NCBI RefSeq assembly: GCF_013618635.1
Contig: NZ_JABLSJ010000018.1
Location: 1-62,505 of the forward strand
DNA from: Thalassobacillus sp. CUG 92003
GTDB lineage: Bacteria > Bacillota > Bacilli > Bacillales > Halobacillaceae
Direction of reading: 5' to 3'
Length of the DNA stretch: 62,505 nt
Under the pieces are notes generated by a model. The model saw only the letters and a list, made by a program, of their open reading frames with translations, was not told where the DNA came from and searched no databases. The translations under genes were made by a program, and so were the position numbers. This document shows positions 41,241 through 50,083 of this stretch, in pieces. Within the stretch, counting starts at the first letter, position 1. Each line of letters opens with the position of its first letter.

Positions 41241-41606
41241 TTACTTAAGTTCGACAGAAGCGCCTGTTTCTTCAAGCTGGGACTTCATTTCTTCAGCGTC
41301 TTCTTTAGATACGCCTTCTTTTACTGCGCCAGGTGCGTTATCAACGAGGTCTTTCGCGTCTTTAAGACCAAGACCAGTGATTTCGCGAACAGCTTTAACA
41401 ACTTTGATTTTAGAGCTTCCGGCATCCGTAAGCACTACATCAAATTCTGTTTGCTCTTCTTCTTCCTCTACAGCTGCACCAGCACCGCCAGCAGCTACTG
41501 GAGCCGCAGCGCTTACACCGAATTCTTCTTCGATTGCTTTAACGAGATCGTTAAGCTCAAGAACGGACATTTCTTTAATTTCTTCAATAATTTGTTCTTT
41601 AGACAT
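41241..41606 (-). CDS. rplL: 50S ribosomal protein L7/L12
   Basis: 121 residues. The N-terminal dimerisation helices ([20 protein letters not shown]), an Ala/Gly/Pro-rich hinge at about 32-45, and the C-terminal factor-binding domain with [20 protein letters not shown] are all present. Multiple copies on L10 form the stalk that recruits translational GTPases. It follows rplJ by 58 nt. Confidence 0.99.
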   Translation of the reverse strand: MSKEQIIEEIKEMSVLELNDLVKAIEEEFGVSAAAPVAAGGAGAAVEEEEEQTEFDVVLTDAGSSKIKVVKAVREITGLGLKDAKDLVDNAPGAVKEGVSKEDAEEMKSQLEETGASVELK

Positions 41607-41664
41607 GAGTCATTTCCTCCTTGATTATGATTGAAAATATAATGATCTAATACCGGGTAACGCC

Positions 41665-42165
41665 TTAAGCGCCTTGTTCATCTTTTTGATCCGCAACTTG
41701 TTGCGTTGCATATGCCAAGTTACGAACAGGAGCTTGAAGTACGCTAAGAAGCATGGATACAAGTCCTTCGTAATCCGGTAGGTCTGCAATTTCTTGAATT
41801 TGCTCAAGTGTTGCAATCTTTCCTTCGATCACGCCGCCTTTGATTTCCAATTCTTTGTGATCTTTAGAAAAGCTTTTAAGCACTCTCGCAGGTGCGACCG
41901 CATCGTCAGCGCTGAACGCTAATGCTGTCGGACCAACAAGGTTCTCTTGCAGTTCGGAAAGTTCAACATCCTCAACAGCACGGCGCGTCATGGTGTTTTT
42001 ATAAACTTTATAATCAACACCAGCTTCACGCAGCTGTCTGCGAAGCTCACTATCTTCCCCAACGTCAAGACCGCGGTAGTCTACAAGGATTGCAGATTTA
42101 CTATTGCGGAACTTGTCAGCAATTTCAGAAACAACCTGTTTCTTTTGCTCAATAATTTGGCTCAT
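41665..42165 (-). CDS. rplJ: 50S ribosomal protein L10
   Basis: 166 residues from ATG 42165, with GGAGG upstream, equal to B. subtilis; the longer frame from 42231 crosses the leader. [20 protein letters not shown] and NTMTRRAV are typical of the rRNA-binding domain, and the C-terminal helix binds L7/L12 dimers. Expression is probably limited by L10-L12 binding to its own leader. Confidence 0.98.
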   Translation of the reverse strand: MSQIIEQKKQVVSEIADKFRNSKSAILVDYRGLDVGEDSELRRQLREAGVDYKVYKNTMTRRAVEDVELSELQENLVGPTALAFSADDAVAPARVLKSFSKDHKELEIKGGVIEGKIATLEQIQEIADLPDYEGLVSMLLSVLQAPVRNLAYATQQVADQKDEQGA

Positions 42166-42388
42166 TCTTCCACCTCCTATTGACCTTTCATCATACCGTC
42201 GAGCGCAAGATTGTTTATAGATAGCATTCACTCATCAAATAAAAAGTGCCTCCATGTAGACATGGAGGCACGTAAGATTGAAACAGTTCACGACTGTCGT
42301 TTCAACTATTCACAAACCTCGGCAGGATATTAAGCGTTCGCTGACGCACCTACTGTCTACGGTATAATTTATTCTTTTATACAACATG
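42166..42388 (-). promoter_or_regulatory. L10 leader (rplJL autoregulatory RNA)
   Basis: The 5' untranslated region carries the L10-leader signature TCCTGCCGAGGT and extended pairings (GTTGAAAC with GTTTCAAT), then a strong terminator hairpin before rplJ. In B. subtilis L10-L12 binding to such a leader promotes attenuation. Confidence 0.82.
42241..42271 (-). terminator. attenuator terminator in the rplJ leader
   Basis: Minus-strand 12-bp perfect stem GTGCCTCCATGT/ACATGGAGGCAC with a 2-nt loop and a TTTTT tail, 75 nt before rplJ. Confidence 0.9.
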
Positions 42389-42392
42389 TTTC

Positions 42393-42421
42393 ATTGTATT
42401 TGATGGCCTTGAAAAAGTCAA
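42393..42421 (-). promoter_or_regulatory. rplJL promoter (SigA)
   Basis: Minus-strand TTGACT (42416-42421), a 17-nt spacer and TACAAT (42393-42398), right after the rplA stop. Confidence 0.8.
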
Positions 42422-42432
42422 GACATGCTTAC

Positions 42433-43128
42433 TTATTTAGTAAGTCCAGCGACATTCACTTTGATTCCAGGGCCCATGGTGGATGAAATCGCAGCGTTAC
42501 GCATGTAGATGCCTTTGGATGATTGAGGCTTCGCTTTAACGAGTGTATCGGTAATCGCTTCGAAGTTCTCTTTCAGTTTATCCTTGTCAAAGGAAACTTT
42601 TCCAATCGGCACATGGATGTTAGCTGATTTATCGACACGGTATTCAACCTTACCAGCTTTAATTTCGCCGACAGCTTTTTCAACTTCAAAGGTAACAGTA
42701 CCTGTCTTAGGATTCGGCATAAGGCCTTTTGGTCCAAGGACACGGCCAAGCTTACCTACTTCAGCCATCATGTCTGGCGTTGCAACAACGACATCGAAAT
42801 CGAACCAGCCCTGGTTGATTTTGTTGATCAAGTCTTGCTCGCCAACGAAGTCCGCACCTGCTTCTTCCGCTTCTTTCGCTTTATCACCTTTAGCAAAGAC
42901 GAGAACGCGCTGGGATTTACCTGTACCGTGCGGAAGCACCATAGCGCCGCGCAGCTGTTGTTCTGCCTTCTTAGGGTCTAAGCCCAGACGGAAAGCTGCT
43001 TCTACTGTCTCGTCAAAATTCGCTTTTGCTGTTTCTTTCACTAAGTCCACAGCTTCTTCAATCTCATATGATTTCGAACGATCAACAAGCTTATTCAGCT
43101 CTTGCTGTCTTTTACTTCTGTTTACCAT
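42433..43128 (-). CDS. rplA: 50S ribosomal protein L1
   Basis: 231 residues. [20 protein letters not shown] and [16 protein letters not shown] are diagnostic. L1 forms the mobile stalk that releases E-site tRNA. In many bacteria it represses rplK-rplA by binding the mRNA. It is preceded by a perfect 10-bp stem-loop after rplK. Confidence 0.99.
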   Translation of the reverse strand: MVNRSKRQQELNKLVDRSKSYEIEEAVDLVKETAKANFDETVEAAFRLGLDPKKAEQQLRGAMVLPHGTGKSQRVLVFAKGDKAKEAEEAGADFVGEQDLINKINQGWFDFDVVVATPDMMAEVGKLGRVLGPKGLMPNPKTGTVTFEVEKAVGEIKAGKVEYRVDKSANIHVPIGKVSFDKDKLKENFEAITDTLVKAKPQSSKGIYMRNAAISSTMGPGIKVNVAGLTK

Positions 43129-43176
43129 TTTATTTCCTCCTCATTGTGGTTTTAACGGTTATACCTCCCACGAGTA

Positions 43177-43215
43177 AAGGTTGCGATACGAAGGGCTCCT
43201 TCTTCTCGCAACCTT
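43177..43215 (-). other. stem-loop between rplK and rplA
   Basis: Minus-strand AAGGTTGCGA/TCGCAACCTT perfect stem, with short flanking pairs CCCAC/GTGGG further out. No T run follows, so it is not a standard terminator; an mRNA processing or L1-binding element is possible. Confidence 0.5.
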
Positions 43216-43242
43216 AGCCTTCATCAGGATGACGCAGTGGGA

Positions 43243-43668
43243 TTAGTCCTTGACTTCAATACCCATGCTAAGCGCTGTACCTTCGACCATGCGCATAGCC
43301 GCTTCAACGTCAGCTGCGTTCAAGTCAGGCATCTTGGTTTCAGCAATCTCACGTACTTGATCGCGATCAACTGTTGCAACCTTGTTGCGGTTAGGTTCAC
43401 CTGACCCTGTTTCAATTCCGGCTGCTTTCTTTAGAAGAACAGCAGCAGGCGGAGTTTTCGTAACAAATGTAAATGAACGGTCTTCAAAAACCGTGATTTC
43501 AACCGGGATAATCATACCAGCTTGTTCTTGTGTACGAGCATTGAACTCCTTACAGAAACCCATGATATTAATACCAGCCTGTCCCAACGCCGGGCCAACT
43601 GGCGGTGCCGGGTTTGCTTTACCTGCAGGAATCTGAAGCTTTACAACTTTGATAACTTTTTTAGCCAC
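43243..43668 (-). CDS. rplK: 50S ribosomal protein L11
   Basis: 141 residues from GTG 43668 ([16 protein letters not shown]), with GGAGG 8 nt upstream, B. subtilis length; the frame continues upstream but across the ribosome binding site. The proline-rich helix [17 protein letters not shown], the thiopeptide-binding site, is intact. L11 forms the GTPase-associated centre and is needed for RelA activation. Confidence 0.98.
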   Translation of the reverse strand: MAKKVIKVVKLQIPAGKANPAPPVGPALGQAGINIMGFCKEFNARTQEQAGMIIPVEITVFEDRSFTFVTKTPPAAVLLKKAAGIETGSGEPNRNKVATVDRDQVREIAETKMPDLNAADVEAAMRMVEGTALSMGIEVKD

Positions 43669-43777
43669 GTGACACACCTCCTTAAAGTCCGTGATGTGGT
43701 AATAGGGCGCGTGCCCTCCCACTCAATTTGCAATATGCATAAACGCCTCTTTATCGAGACACATAAAGAACATAAAA
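43669..43777 (-). promoter_or_regulatory. rplK leader
   Basis: About 110 nt between promoter and rplK. It contains a short GC hairpin (AGGGC-ACGC-GCCCT, 43704-43717) close to the ribosome binding site, a position where L1-type autoregulatory sites occur in other bacteria. That assignment is untested. Confidence 0.4.
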
Positions 43778-43806
43778 ATTTTAGCATCTTTACAAACATT
43801 ATGCAA
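43778..43806 (-). promoter_or_regulatory. rplK-rplA promoter (SigA)
   Basis: Minus-strand TTGCAT (43801-43806), a 17-nt spacer and TAAAAT (43778-43783). Confidence 0.65.
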
Positions 43807-43826
43807 GGGGGAACGCCGGTTATTCA

Positions 43827-44363
43827 TTATAACTTTTTAATTTGTGAGAAATCGAGTTCGACGGGCGTCTCCCGGCCAAACATGTTGACGTGGACTTTGA
43901 CCTTTTGCTTATCCGTGTCAATATGTTCGATGGTTCCTGTGAAATTAGCAAATGGCCCTTCATTGACTTGGACACTTTCCTTCAAATCAAAATCGACTTC
44001 AACAGGAGCTTCTTCTTTCATACCCATACGTTTCAGGATTGTGTCGACTTCTTCGGGCAGGAGAGGGATCGGCTTAGAACCAGAGCCTGTCGATCCTACG
44101 AAACCGGTCACACCAGGTGTGTTGCGGACAACGTACCATGAATCATCGGTCATCACCATCTCAGCCAAAACATAGCCTGGGAACACCTTTTTCTTCGCAA
44201 TTTTGCGTTTGCCGTTCTTGATTTCTGTTTCTTCATCTTCCGGGACGAGGACACGGAAAATTTTATCCTCCATCCCCATTGATTCGACTCGCTTTTCTAA
44301 ATTGGCTCTCACTTTGTTTTCATAACCTGAATAGGTGTGGACCACATACCATCTTTTTTCCAT
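43827..44363 (-). CDS. nusG: transcription elongation factor NusG
   Basis: 178 residues. The NGN domain starts MEKRWYVVHTYSGYENKVRA, and the C-terminal KOW domain includes VNEGPFANFTGTIEHID. NusG binds the RNA polymerase clamp; in B. subtilis it also promotes sequence-dependent pausing. A hairpin terminator lies between it and secE. Confidence 0.98.
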   Translation of the reverse strand: MEKRWYVVHTYSGYENKVRANLEKRVESMGMEDKIFRVLVPEDEETEIKNGKRKIAKKKVFPGYVLAEMVMTDDSWYVVRNTPGVTGFVGSTGSGSKPIPLLPEEVDTILKRMGMKEEAPVEVDFDLKESVQVNEGPFANFTGTIEHIDTDKQKVKVHVNMFGRETPVELDFSQIKKL

Positions 44364-44433
44364 GTTTGCAGCAGGACAAGCGCCTTGCCCTTCCCTCCCT
44401 TGTCGTATATATATTTAAAAAATCTCCAACATG

Positions 44434-44457
44434 AAAAAACCCGTAGAACGGGTTTTT
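44434..44457 (-). terminator. terminator between secE and nusG
   Basis: Minus-strand AAAAACCCG/CGGGTTTTTT with a 5-nt loop. Both flanks are A/T runs, so it could act in either direction. It should cut secE-nusG read-through. Confidence 0.75.
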
Positions 44458-44501
44458 AAACGACTTATCATATTCACCATTATAGCATAAATCAGACGAC
44501 G

Positions 44502-44675
44502 TTATTCAAAGAAAAATTCCAAACCCCATGATAGGCCTGTATCGACGATCGCAAAAAACACAGTGACAAAGGCAACAGTGGACAATACTGTGATTGTATA
44601 GCGTGTCAATTCGCGTCCTTTCGGCCAACTGACCTTCTGCATTTCCCTTGATACGTTTTTCAAAAATTTGAACAT
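44502..44675 (-). CDS. secE: preprotein translocase subunit SecE
   Basis: 57 residues, beginning MFKFLKNVSREMQKVSWPKG and ending in WGLEFFFE. The amphipathic motif VSWPKGRELTRYT precedes one membrane segment (about residues 27-46), as in the short Gram-positive SecE. It clamps the SecY channel halves. The start (44675) has GGGGG about 8 nt upstream. It lies between rpmG and nusG. Confidence 0.95.
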   Translation of the reverse strand: MFKFLKNVSREMQKVSWPKGRELTRYTITVLSTVAFVTVFFAIVDTGLSWGLEFFFE

Positions 44676-44711
44676 TGTAGAACCCCCAAACTAGCGCCTG
44701 CCAGCTCTCCC

Positions 44712-44870
44712 CTATTTTGTTTCTCTATGCAAGGTATGAGCCCCGCATTCTCGGCAAAATTTACGTATCTCAAGTCGTTCGGATTGATTGGTTGTATTTT
44801 TATCAGAACGATAGTTTCGATTGGAACATACCGTACAAGCTAATATGACTTTTTTCTCATTTTCAGCCAC
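44712..44870 (-). CDS. rpmG: 50S ribosomal protein L33
   Basis: The L33 core ([20 protein letters not shown], then [14 protein letters not shown]) is clear, with two CxxC-type cysteine pairs for zinc. The start is uncertain. From GTG 44870 the product is 52 residues, but the ribosome binding site is poor. The best-placed ATG (44858), behind GAGGTGG, is out of frame by one base because the A run after it has six A, not seven. With seven, the protein would be the expected 49 residues ([10 protein letters not shown]). ATG 44894 is a third option. It lies between sigH and secE as in B. subtilis. Confidence 0.88.
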   Translation of the reverse strand: MAENEKKVILACTVCSNRNYRSDKNTTNQSERLEIRKFCRECGAHTLHRETK

Positions 44871-44939
44871 CTCTTTTTCTCGAGGTTTGATCACTCACAT
44901 TAATGTAGCATGCTTGTCCAACACTGTCAACGCTCACTT

Positions 44940-45596
44940 TCATGAAGGCATGCCGCTTGCTTCCAGGTATTTCTCAAGTTTGCGTTTGACCCGTTGCAAC
45001 GCATTATCAATCGACTTGATATGCCTCTCCAACTGTGCCGAAATTTCTTGATAGGTACGCCCATCAAGGTAAAGGGCCAACACTTGTTGTTCCAGGTCGC
45101 TGAGTAACTCAGCCATTTTTTCTTCCATATCACCGAATTTTTCTTTATTGACCATCATTTCCTGCGGATCAATTGTTTTTGATCCTGCGATGATGTCGAG
45201 CAAGGTACGATCTGATTCTTCATCATAAATAGGTTTGTCCAAAGAAACATAGGAATTCAACGGAATGTGTTTTTGTCTGGTGGCGGTTTTGATGGCGGTG
45301 ATAATCTGGCGGGTGACACATAATTCGGCAAAGGCTTTAAAAGAGGATAACTTGTCACCCTGGTAATCACGAATGGCTTTGTACAGACCAATCATGCCTT
45401 CCTGGACAATATCTTCCCTGTCTGCCCCGATTAAGAAATACGTTCTCGCTTTGGCTCGTACAAAATTTCTATACTTATGAATCAAATAATCCAAAGCTTC
45501 ACTTTTCCCGGCATTGATATGGCCAATGATCTCTTCATCTTCAAGCTTATCCAGACCTAAATCTTCGATGTCCGCTTCTGTTTGTCCGATGATCAC
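44940..45596 (-). CDS. sigH: RNA polymerase sigma factor SigH
   Basis: 218 residues, with sigma-70 region 2 (FVRAKARTYFLIGADREDIV, YKAIRDYQGDKLSSFKAFA) and region 4 (YQEISAQLERHIKSIDNALQ). SigH is the transition-state sigma that starts sporulation and competence. The start is GTG 45596, behind GGGGGG. A SigA-type promoter lies just upstream, and rpmG-secE-nusG follow. Confidence 0.97.
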   Translation of the reverse strand: MIIGQTEADIEDLGLDKLEDEEIIGHINAGKSEALDYLIHKYRNFVRAKARTYFLIGADREDIVQEGMIGLYKAIRDYQGDKLSSFKAFAELCVTRQIITAIKTATRQKHIPLNSYVSLDKPIYDEESDRTLLDIIAGSKTIDPQEMMVNKEKFGDMEEKMAELLSDLEQQVLALYLDGRTYQEISAQLERHIKSIDNALQRVKRKLEKYLEASGMPS

Positions 45597-45637
45597 GTAA
45601 GGATTCCCCCCGACCGTACTTCCTTAAATATAGAAAT

Positions 45638-45667
45638 ATTATACAGTAAGCGTTTCACTAGCGTCAA
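45638..45667 (-). promoter_or_regulatory. sigH promoter (SigA)
   Basis: Minus-strand TTGACG (45662-45667), an 18-nt spacer and perfect TATAAT (45638-45643). In B. subtilis this promoter is SigA-dependent and repressed by AbrB; AbrB control is not visible here. Confidence 0.75.
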
Positions 45668-45679
45668 TAAGGCTTCCGT

Positions 45680-46189
45680 TCATTTATCCCCTCTACGCCA
45701 TTTTTCAAAGATATCGAGTACCTCTTTTTTTATCGGAATTTTCGGCTGATAGTGAACCTTATGGTGCATTTCAACATCTTTTTTTATTTGATTTTCAATA
45801 TTTTTGACTTCAATATAAAGTTCACGGGCTGATTTCCGAAAAGCTCCCTGTCCAAAGATGGTCCGTTGTTCGGCGAAATCTGATGTAGCCACGTAAACCT
45901 GAGTGCGCACATCATTCAACTCCCCGGCTAATTTCTCAATGCGCTCATCGGCCGTTTCGTGCTCCTTCGTGTAAAGCACTTCGATTTTATAATCCTGCTG
46001 CTTTTTAGACAGCCCTTTTACGTGATAAGCATCAAAGACAATAATGACACGATCTCCTGTGTAGGACTGATACTCAGCCATCATCTCGATTAATAAGTCT
46101 CTAGCTTGTCCAAGATCCGTTTCTTTCAATTGTTTCAGCTCCGGCCATGCCCCAATCATGTTGTAGCCATCAACGATTAGTACAATCAT
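45680..46189 (-). CDS. rae1: ribosome-dependent mRNA endonuclease Rae1 (YacP)
   Basis: 169 residues of the NYN/PIN nuclease fold, with an N-terminal acidic motif LIVDGYNMIGAW and a second acidic cluster VIIVFDAYH. Rae1 cleaves certain mRNAs in the ribosomal A site in B. subtilis. The gene starts 3 nt after the rlmB stop and closes the cysES-mrnC-rlmB-rae1 operon, the Bacillus order. Confidence 0.92.
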   Translation of the reverse strand: MIVLIVDGYNMIGAWPELKQLKETDLGQARDLLIEMMAEYQSYTGDRVIIVFDAYHVKGLSKKQQDYKIEVLYTKEHETADERIEKLAGELNDVRTQVYVATSDFAEQRTIFGQGAFRKSARELYIEVKNIENQIKKDVEMHHKVHYQPKIPIKKEVLDIFEKWRRGDK

Positions 46190-46192
46190 CGT

Positions 46193-46936
46193 TCATTCAC
46201 CAAGAGGCTGACGTTTCCGTAAGACTTCATACATAAGAATGGCAGCCGCAACTGAAGCATTCAAGGAACTGACCTTTCCGACTAAGGGGAGGCTGACAGT
46301 CCAGTCACATTTATCTTTCGTCAGTCGGCTCATCCCTTTCCCCTCGTTTCCGATGACCAAGGCAAGCGGCATGTGGCCATCAAGCTTGCGATAATCTTCT
46401 GTTCCTTCTGCTTCCGTTCCGACTACCCAAACCTGACGCTCTTTCAATTCATCGATTGTTCTGGAAATATTCGTGACACGAGCGACAGGAATGTATTCAA
46501 TTGCACCTGTGGATGTTTTGGCGACTGTGGCCGTCAATCCTACCGATCGTCTTTTAGGAATGATCACACCGTGCACACCGCTGGCATCTGCCGTTCTTAA
46601 AATGGACCCTAAATTATGCGGGTCCTCGATTTCATCAAGGATGAGAAAAAAGGGTTGCTCTCCTTGTGTTTCAGCTCTCTTAAATAAATCATCAAGATCA
46701 TAATACTCATAGGCAGCCGCAGCCGCTGCCACACCTTGATGATTGCCATCGACCACTTGATCGATCTTTTTCTTCGGCACCTTTTGGATGATGACGCCAT
46801 TTTCCTTCGCAAGCTGCTCAAGCTTTTTAACGGCATGCTGCTGCAGTTGGTCCGATACCATCACTTTGTTGATACGATGGCCAGATTTCAGCGCTTCAAA
46901 CACCGGGTTTTTCCCAATAATCCACTCGTTCTCCAT
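46193..46936 (-). CDS. rlmB: 23S rRNA (guanosine-2'-O-)-methyltransferase RlmB
   Basis: 247 residues of the SPOUT family. An N-terminal substrate-binding domain is followed by knot motifs ILDEIEDPHNLGSILRTADA, LVIGNEGKGMSRL and VSSLNASVAAAI. It methylates the 2'-OH of a guanosine in the 23S P loop. It lies 3 nt after mrnC. The TrmH subfamily label is safer than the exact nucleotide. Confidence 0.94.
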   Translation of the reverse strand: MENEWIIGKNPVFEALKSGHRINKVMVSDQLQQHAVKKLEQLAKENGVIIQKVPKKKIDQVVDGNHQGVAAAAAAYEYYDLDDLFKRAETQGEQPFFLILDEIEDPHNLGSILRTADASGVHGVIIPKRRSVGLTATVAKTSTGAIEYIPVARVTNISRTIDELKERQVWVVGTEAEGTEDYRKLDGHMPLALVIGNEGKGMSRLTKDKCDWTVSLPLVGKVSSLNASVAAAILMYEVLRKRQPLGE

Positions 46937-46939
46937 CGT

Positions 46940-47338
46940 TCATTCCCTCCTTTCGATAAACTGGATAGCTCGTTCAATTAACTCGTCTAGTCGTTCAACA
47001 TTACCTGTTAGATAGTGATAACCAAGCACAGCTTCAAAAGCCGTACTGTAACGATAAGTTTGTACGTCTGTATTTTTCGGGACAGTACCGGACTTAGCAT
47101 TGCGACCGCGTCTGAGAACCCCTTCTTCCGTTTCATCCAGCACGCCGTCCGCTCCCCAGTCATGCACCACCGCAGCTTGAGCCTTAGCTGAGACAAATTT
47201 AACTGCGGCCTGGTGCAGCTCCTGAGGTTTTACACTCCCTTGTTCCAGCAGATGCTGTCTGACGTAAAGGTCATAGACCGCATCCCCCATATAAGCGAGT
47301 GCCAGACTTTTCATTTGTTTCACCTCTGCAGGATTCAT
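46940..47338 (-). CDS. mrnC: mini-ribonuclease III
   Basis: 132 residues from ATG 47338, directly after the cysS stop (4-nt gap). A longer frame reaches into cysS but its extra residues do not resemble the family. It is an RNase III catalytic domain without the dsRNA-binding domain: [16 protein letters not shown] and [17 protein letters not shown] are diagnostic. It removes the ends of 23S rRNA precursor. The neighbours are the conserved set. Confidence 0.94.
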   Translation of the reverse strand: MNPAEVKQMKSLALAYMGDAVYDLYVRQHLLEQGSVKPQELHQAAVKFVSAKAQAAVVHDWGADGVLDETEEGVLRRGRNAKSGTVPKNTDVQTYRYSTAFEAVLGYHYLTGNVERLDELIERAIQFIERRE

Positions 47339-47342
47339 GCCA

Positions 47343-48740
47343 TCACCCACGTTTCCAGCGGGTTCCCTGAGGCGTATCCTCAAGTATGATGTTCCGGGCT
47401 TTTAAGTCGTCCCGAATCTGGTCAGCTCGCTCAAAATTCCGGTCTTTACGAGCCTGGTTCCGTTCTTGGATCAAACGGTCCACTTCGTCATCGAGCAATT
47501 CGGTTTCTTCTTCCAGCTCTAAACCCAGGACCTGGACGAATTCATGGAGCGTCTTTTCAAACGCGTTCAATACCTCCAAGGAGGTCTGCTCGGACTGCAG
47601 ATACACGTTGGCTTCTTTTGTGACATCAAAAATGACGGCGATCGCATTCGCTGTGTTAAAATCATCATCCATTTCGCGAATGAATTGCTGCTCAAATTGC
47701 TGGATTTTCTCAAGCCACTCTGTATCCTGCTTCAAATCCAGACTGGTCTTTTTACGATGTTGGATATTCTCATAAGCATTACGTATCCGGTCAAAACTGT
47801 TCTTCGCTCCGCGCAATAATGCGTCGCTGAAGTTGATCGGATGGCGGTACTGCACGCTTAACATAAAAAACCGGATGACTTGGGGATCATGGTGTTTAAC
47901 CAGGTCATGTGCGAGCACAAAGTTGCCAAGCGATTTAGACATTTTCTCATTTTCGATATTTATATACCCGTTATGCATCCAATAACGCGCAAATGTTTCA
48001 CCGTTCCCCGCTTCCGACTGAGCGATCTCGTTTTCATGGTGAGGGAACGTCAAGTCCTGACCGCCAGCGTGAATATCGATTGTATCTCCCAGGTATTTTT
48101 TAGCCATAGTGGAGCATTCGATATGCCAGCCGGGCCGGCCGCTTCCCCACGGGCTCTCCCAGGCAATCTCATTGGGCTTGGCTTCTTTCCATAACGTGAA
48201 ATCCAACGGGTCCTCTTTCTTCTCCCCGACCTGGATACGGGCGCCGGTCCGAAGCTCATCAATCGATTGATGCGACAACTTGCCGTACTCGTCAAATGAC
48301 CTCGTCCGAAAGTATACATCACCTTCCGCCGCATAAGCGTGGCCTTTATCAATGAGCGTCTGGATGAATTCAATAATTTCATCCATGTTCTCTGTCACGC
48401 GCGGATGATGGACCGCTTCTTTAACCCCAAGCGCTCCGACGTCTTCAAGATAAGCATCGATAAACCGGTTGGCTACATCCGGGACTTCTTCCCCCAATTC
48501 GTTCGCCGATTTAATCAGCTTGTCATCAACGTCTGTAAAGTTAAGCACGTATTTTACATCATAGCCGCGATATTCGAAATACCGGCGCACAGTGTCAAAC
48601 ACAATGGCCGGTCTGGCGTTGCCGATGTGGATGTAATTGTAAACAGTCGGCCCGCAAACATACATGTTGACTTTTCCAGGTTCGATGGGAGTAAACGTCT
48701 CTTTCTTCCTTGTTAAGGTATTGTATATTTTAATCGACAT
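47343..48740 (-). CDS. cysS: cysteinyl-tRNA synthetase
   Basis: 465 residues. The HIGH motif is [17 protein letters not shown], the KMSKS motif is [11 protein letters not shown], and the zinc-binding residues of the active site (C29, then HIECS and a histidine/glutamate pair) are present. It charges tRNA-Cys. It overlaps the end of cysE by 11 nt and shares a cysteine-sensing T-box with it. Confidence 0.98.
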   Translation of the reverse strand: MSIKIYNTLTRKKETFTPIEPGKVNMYVCGPTVYNYIHIGNARPAIVFDTVRRYFEYRGYDVKYVLNFTDVDDKLIKSANELGEEVPDVANRFIDAYLEDVGALGVKEAVHHPRVTENMDEIIEFIQTLIDKGHAYAAEGDVYFRTRSFDEYGKLSHQSIDELRTGARIQVGEKKEDPLDFTLWKEAKPNEIAWESPWGSGRPGWHIECSTMAKKYLGDTIDIHAGGQDLTFPHHENEIAQSEAGNGETFARYWMHNGYINIENEKMSKSLGNFVLAHDLVKHHDPQVIRFFMLSVQYRHPINFSDALLRGAKNSFDRIRNAYENIQHRKKTSLDLKQDTEWLEKIQQFEQQFIREMDDDFNTANAIAVIFDVTKEANVYLQSEQTSLEVLNAFEKTLHEFVQVLGLELEEETELLDDEVDRLIQERNQARKDRNFERADQIRDDLKARNIILEDTPQGTRWKRG

Positions 48741-49392
48741 CCTGCTTCACTCCTTTGACATCTTCTAACTGCTTTTGCAGGCGCTGCATTTCCTGCTCCA
48801 TTTCCTCCAGACGGTCATACACAGGGTCAGGCAGTTTATGGTGATCGAGATCTTTCGTCCTGATTTTCTTTCCATCCTGAACGACGACGCGGCCGGGGAT
48901 CCCCACGACTGTGGAATTGTCCGGGACTTCGTGAAGGACGACTGATCCCGCTCCGATTTTTGAGTTTGCTCCGATGGTGATGGAGCCAAGTACTTTTGCG
49001 CCTGTGGCTACGAGCGTATTATCTTTCAATGTCGGGTGGCGTTTTCCTTTTTCTTTACCCGTGCCTCCGAGTGTCACACCTTGGAACAGCGTGACGTTGT
49101 CCCCAATTTCACACGTTTCGCCGACGACAACGCCCATGCCGTGGTCGATAAAGAAGCGGCGTCCGATTTTTGCACCTGGATGGATTTCAATCCCGGTGAA
49201 GAAGCGGCTGATTTGAGAAATCACACGGGCCATAAAGAAAAACTTCCGTTTATAACAAGCATGGGCCACCCGGTGCGACCAAATGGCATGCAAGCCAGCA
49301 TAGGTAAGGATGACTTCTAAGTACTTACGAGCAGCCGGGTCCTGGTCAAACACAACATCGACATCTTCTTTAAACATTTTAAACAGCCCCAT
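48730..49392 (-). CDS. cysE: serine O-acetyltransferase
   Basis: 220 residues from ATG 49392, with GGAGG 7 nt upstream; the longer frame adds twenty unlikely residues. The left-handed beta-helix hexapeptide repeats run from about 67 to 170, with [20 protein letters not shown] and VGIPGRVV conserved. The enzyme makes O-acetylserine, the cysteine precursor. A C-terminal coiled-coil tail is predicted. It is the first gene of the T-box operon, but 430 nt separates it from the T-box terminator. Confidence 0.96.
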   Translation of the reverse strand: MGLFKMFKEDVDVVFDQDPAARKYLEVILTYAGLHAIWSHRVAHACYKRKFFFMARVISQISRFFTGIEIHPGAKIGRRFFIDHGMGVVVGETCEIGDNVTLFQGVTLGGTGKEKGKRHPTLKDNTLVATGAKVLGSITIGANSKIGAGSVVLHEVPDNSTVVGIPGRVVVQDGKKIRTKDLDHHKLPDPVYDRLEEMEQEMQRLQKQLEDVKGVKQDVD

Positions 49393-49477
49393 ACTTGTTC
49401 CTCCTTCATTCATTCCAGTAATTATTCCTCTTTCACATAAGTCCCCTTGCATAGGGTCCTTTGCGGTATACGTGTTT

Positions 49478-49564
49478 GGGGTGGCTGGGAAATAACTCGC
49501 TTTCCTGCGGGGAACCGGCGAGCCTCCTTTTCCCGCGGGAGTCTCGCCATTTCCCAGCCACCCC
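49478..49564. repeat. dispersed palindromic repeat, copy C
   Basis: A 16-bp perfect inverted repeat, GGGGTGGCTGGGAAAT (49478-49493) and its complement (49549-49564), encloses CTCGCTTTCCTGCGGGG and CCCGCGGGAGTCTCGCC, the same core words as copies A and B. Confidence 0.75.
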
Positions 49565-49667
49565 CTCTTTATTTTGGCGAACGGCCCCTTCTATATGAGA
49601 AAACTTTCTATACAGCCTGTTTAGCACAGAAATGCTTCGTGCAATAATGACTCACCGCCAAAGAATT

Positions 49668-49791
49668 GCGTTGTAAAAGGGGGACAAGGAGACGACTCCT
49701 GCGGAACGGGTGCGCCCCAGAAACCTCTTCGTTAGGCAGCTCGCCACGGAAATCGAGTTGTTTCAAAGCCGCCCCTACCCCTTATACGGCA
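49668..49791. repeat. dispersed palindromic repeat, degenerate copy D
   Basis: Imperfect arms TTGTAAAAGGGG and CCCCTTATACGGCAA flank GACGACTCCTGCGG and CACGGAAATCGAG, which echo the other copies with several mismatches. Confidence 0.5.
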
Positions 49792-49822
49792 ACGAAACTA
49801 ATAACTAATGAGATAACGAAAT

Positions 49823-50078
49823 AAAAACACGCGCCTCGGTGCCTGGGTATGGCACAGAGACGCGTGTTCGCGCGGTTCCACTCTGGTTGGGACGATGTAA
49901 CCGTCCCCGCTTCCGGCTCGGTAACGGGAGCAGCCGCTTTTGTCTACTTCCTGCTTCGACAAAAGACTCAAAGGTGCATTTCAAAGGGGATCCGTCAGAC
50001 CATTTCCAGCTCCAGGATGGTCCTCTCTGTGTCAGGAATCGCTCCTTTTACTTTTCCTCATCTACGTTCAATTCTGTA
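49823..50078 (-). promoter_or_regulatory. T-box riboswitch, cysteine-specific
   Basis: Minus-strand Stem I (GATGAGGAAAAGTA, then AGAGAGGACC and a specifier loop AATGCACC with UGC at 49976-49978) leads to the T-box AGAGTGGAACCGCG (49871-49884). The A after UGG would pair with the tRNA-Cys discriminator U73. The terminator, built on ACACGCGTCTC and GAGGCGCGTGT, ends in TTTTT at 49823-49827. It controls cysE-cysS. Confidence 0.95.
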
Positions 50079-50083
50079 TTTAT

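Larger units (their letters stand above)
49393..49822 (-). other. 430-nt gap between T-box and cysE
   Basis: No gene is supported. It holds two dispersed palindromes (49478-49564 and 49668-49791) and a short ORF-like stretch with no ribosome binding site. It is transcribed as leader when the T-box reads through, unless another promoter exists; none was found. Confidence 0.7.

Noticed and set aside
47938-48382. Long alternative frames inside cysS, rpoC, fusA and other large genes
   Set aside because: They are shadows of strongly conserved proteins; none has a promoter, ribosome binding site or recognisable motif.
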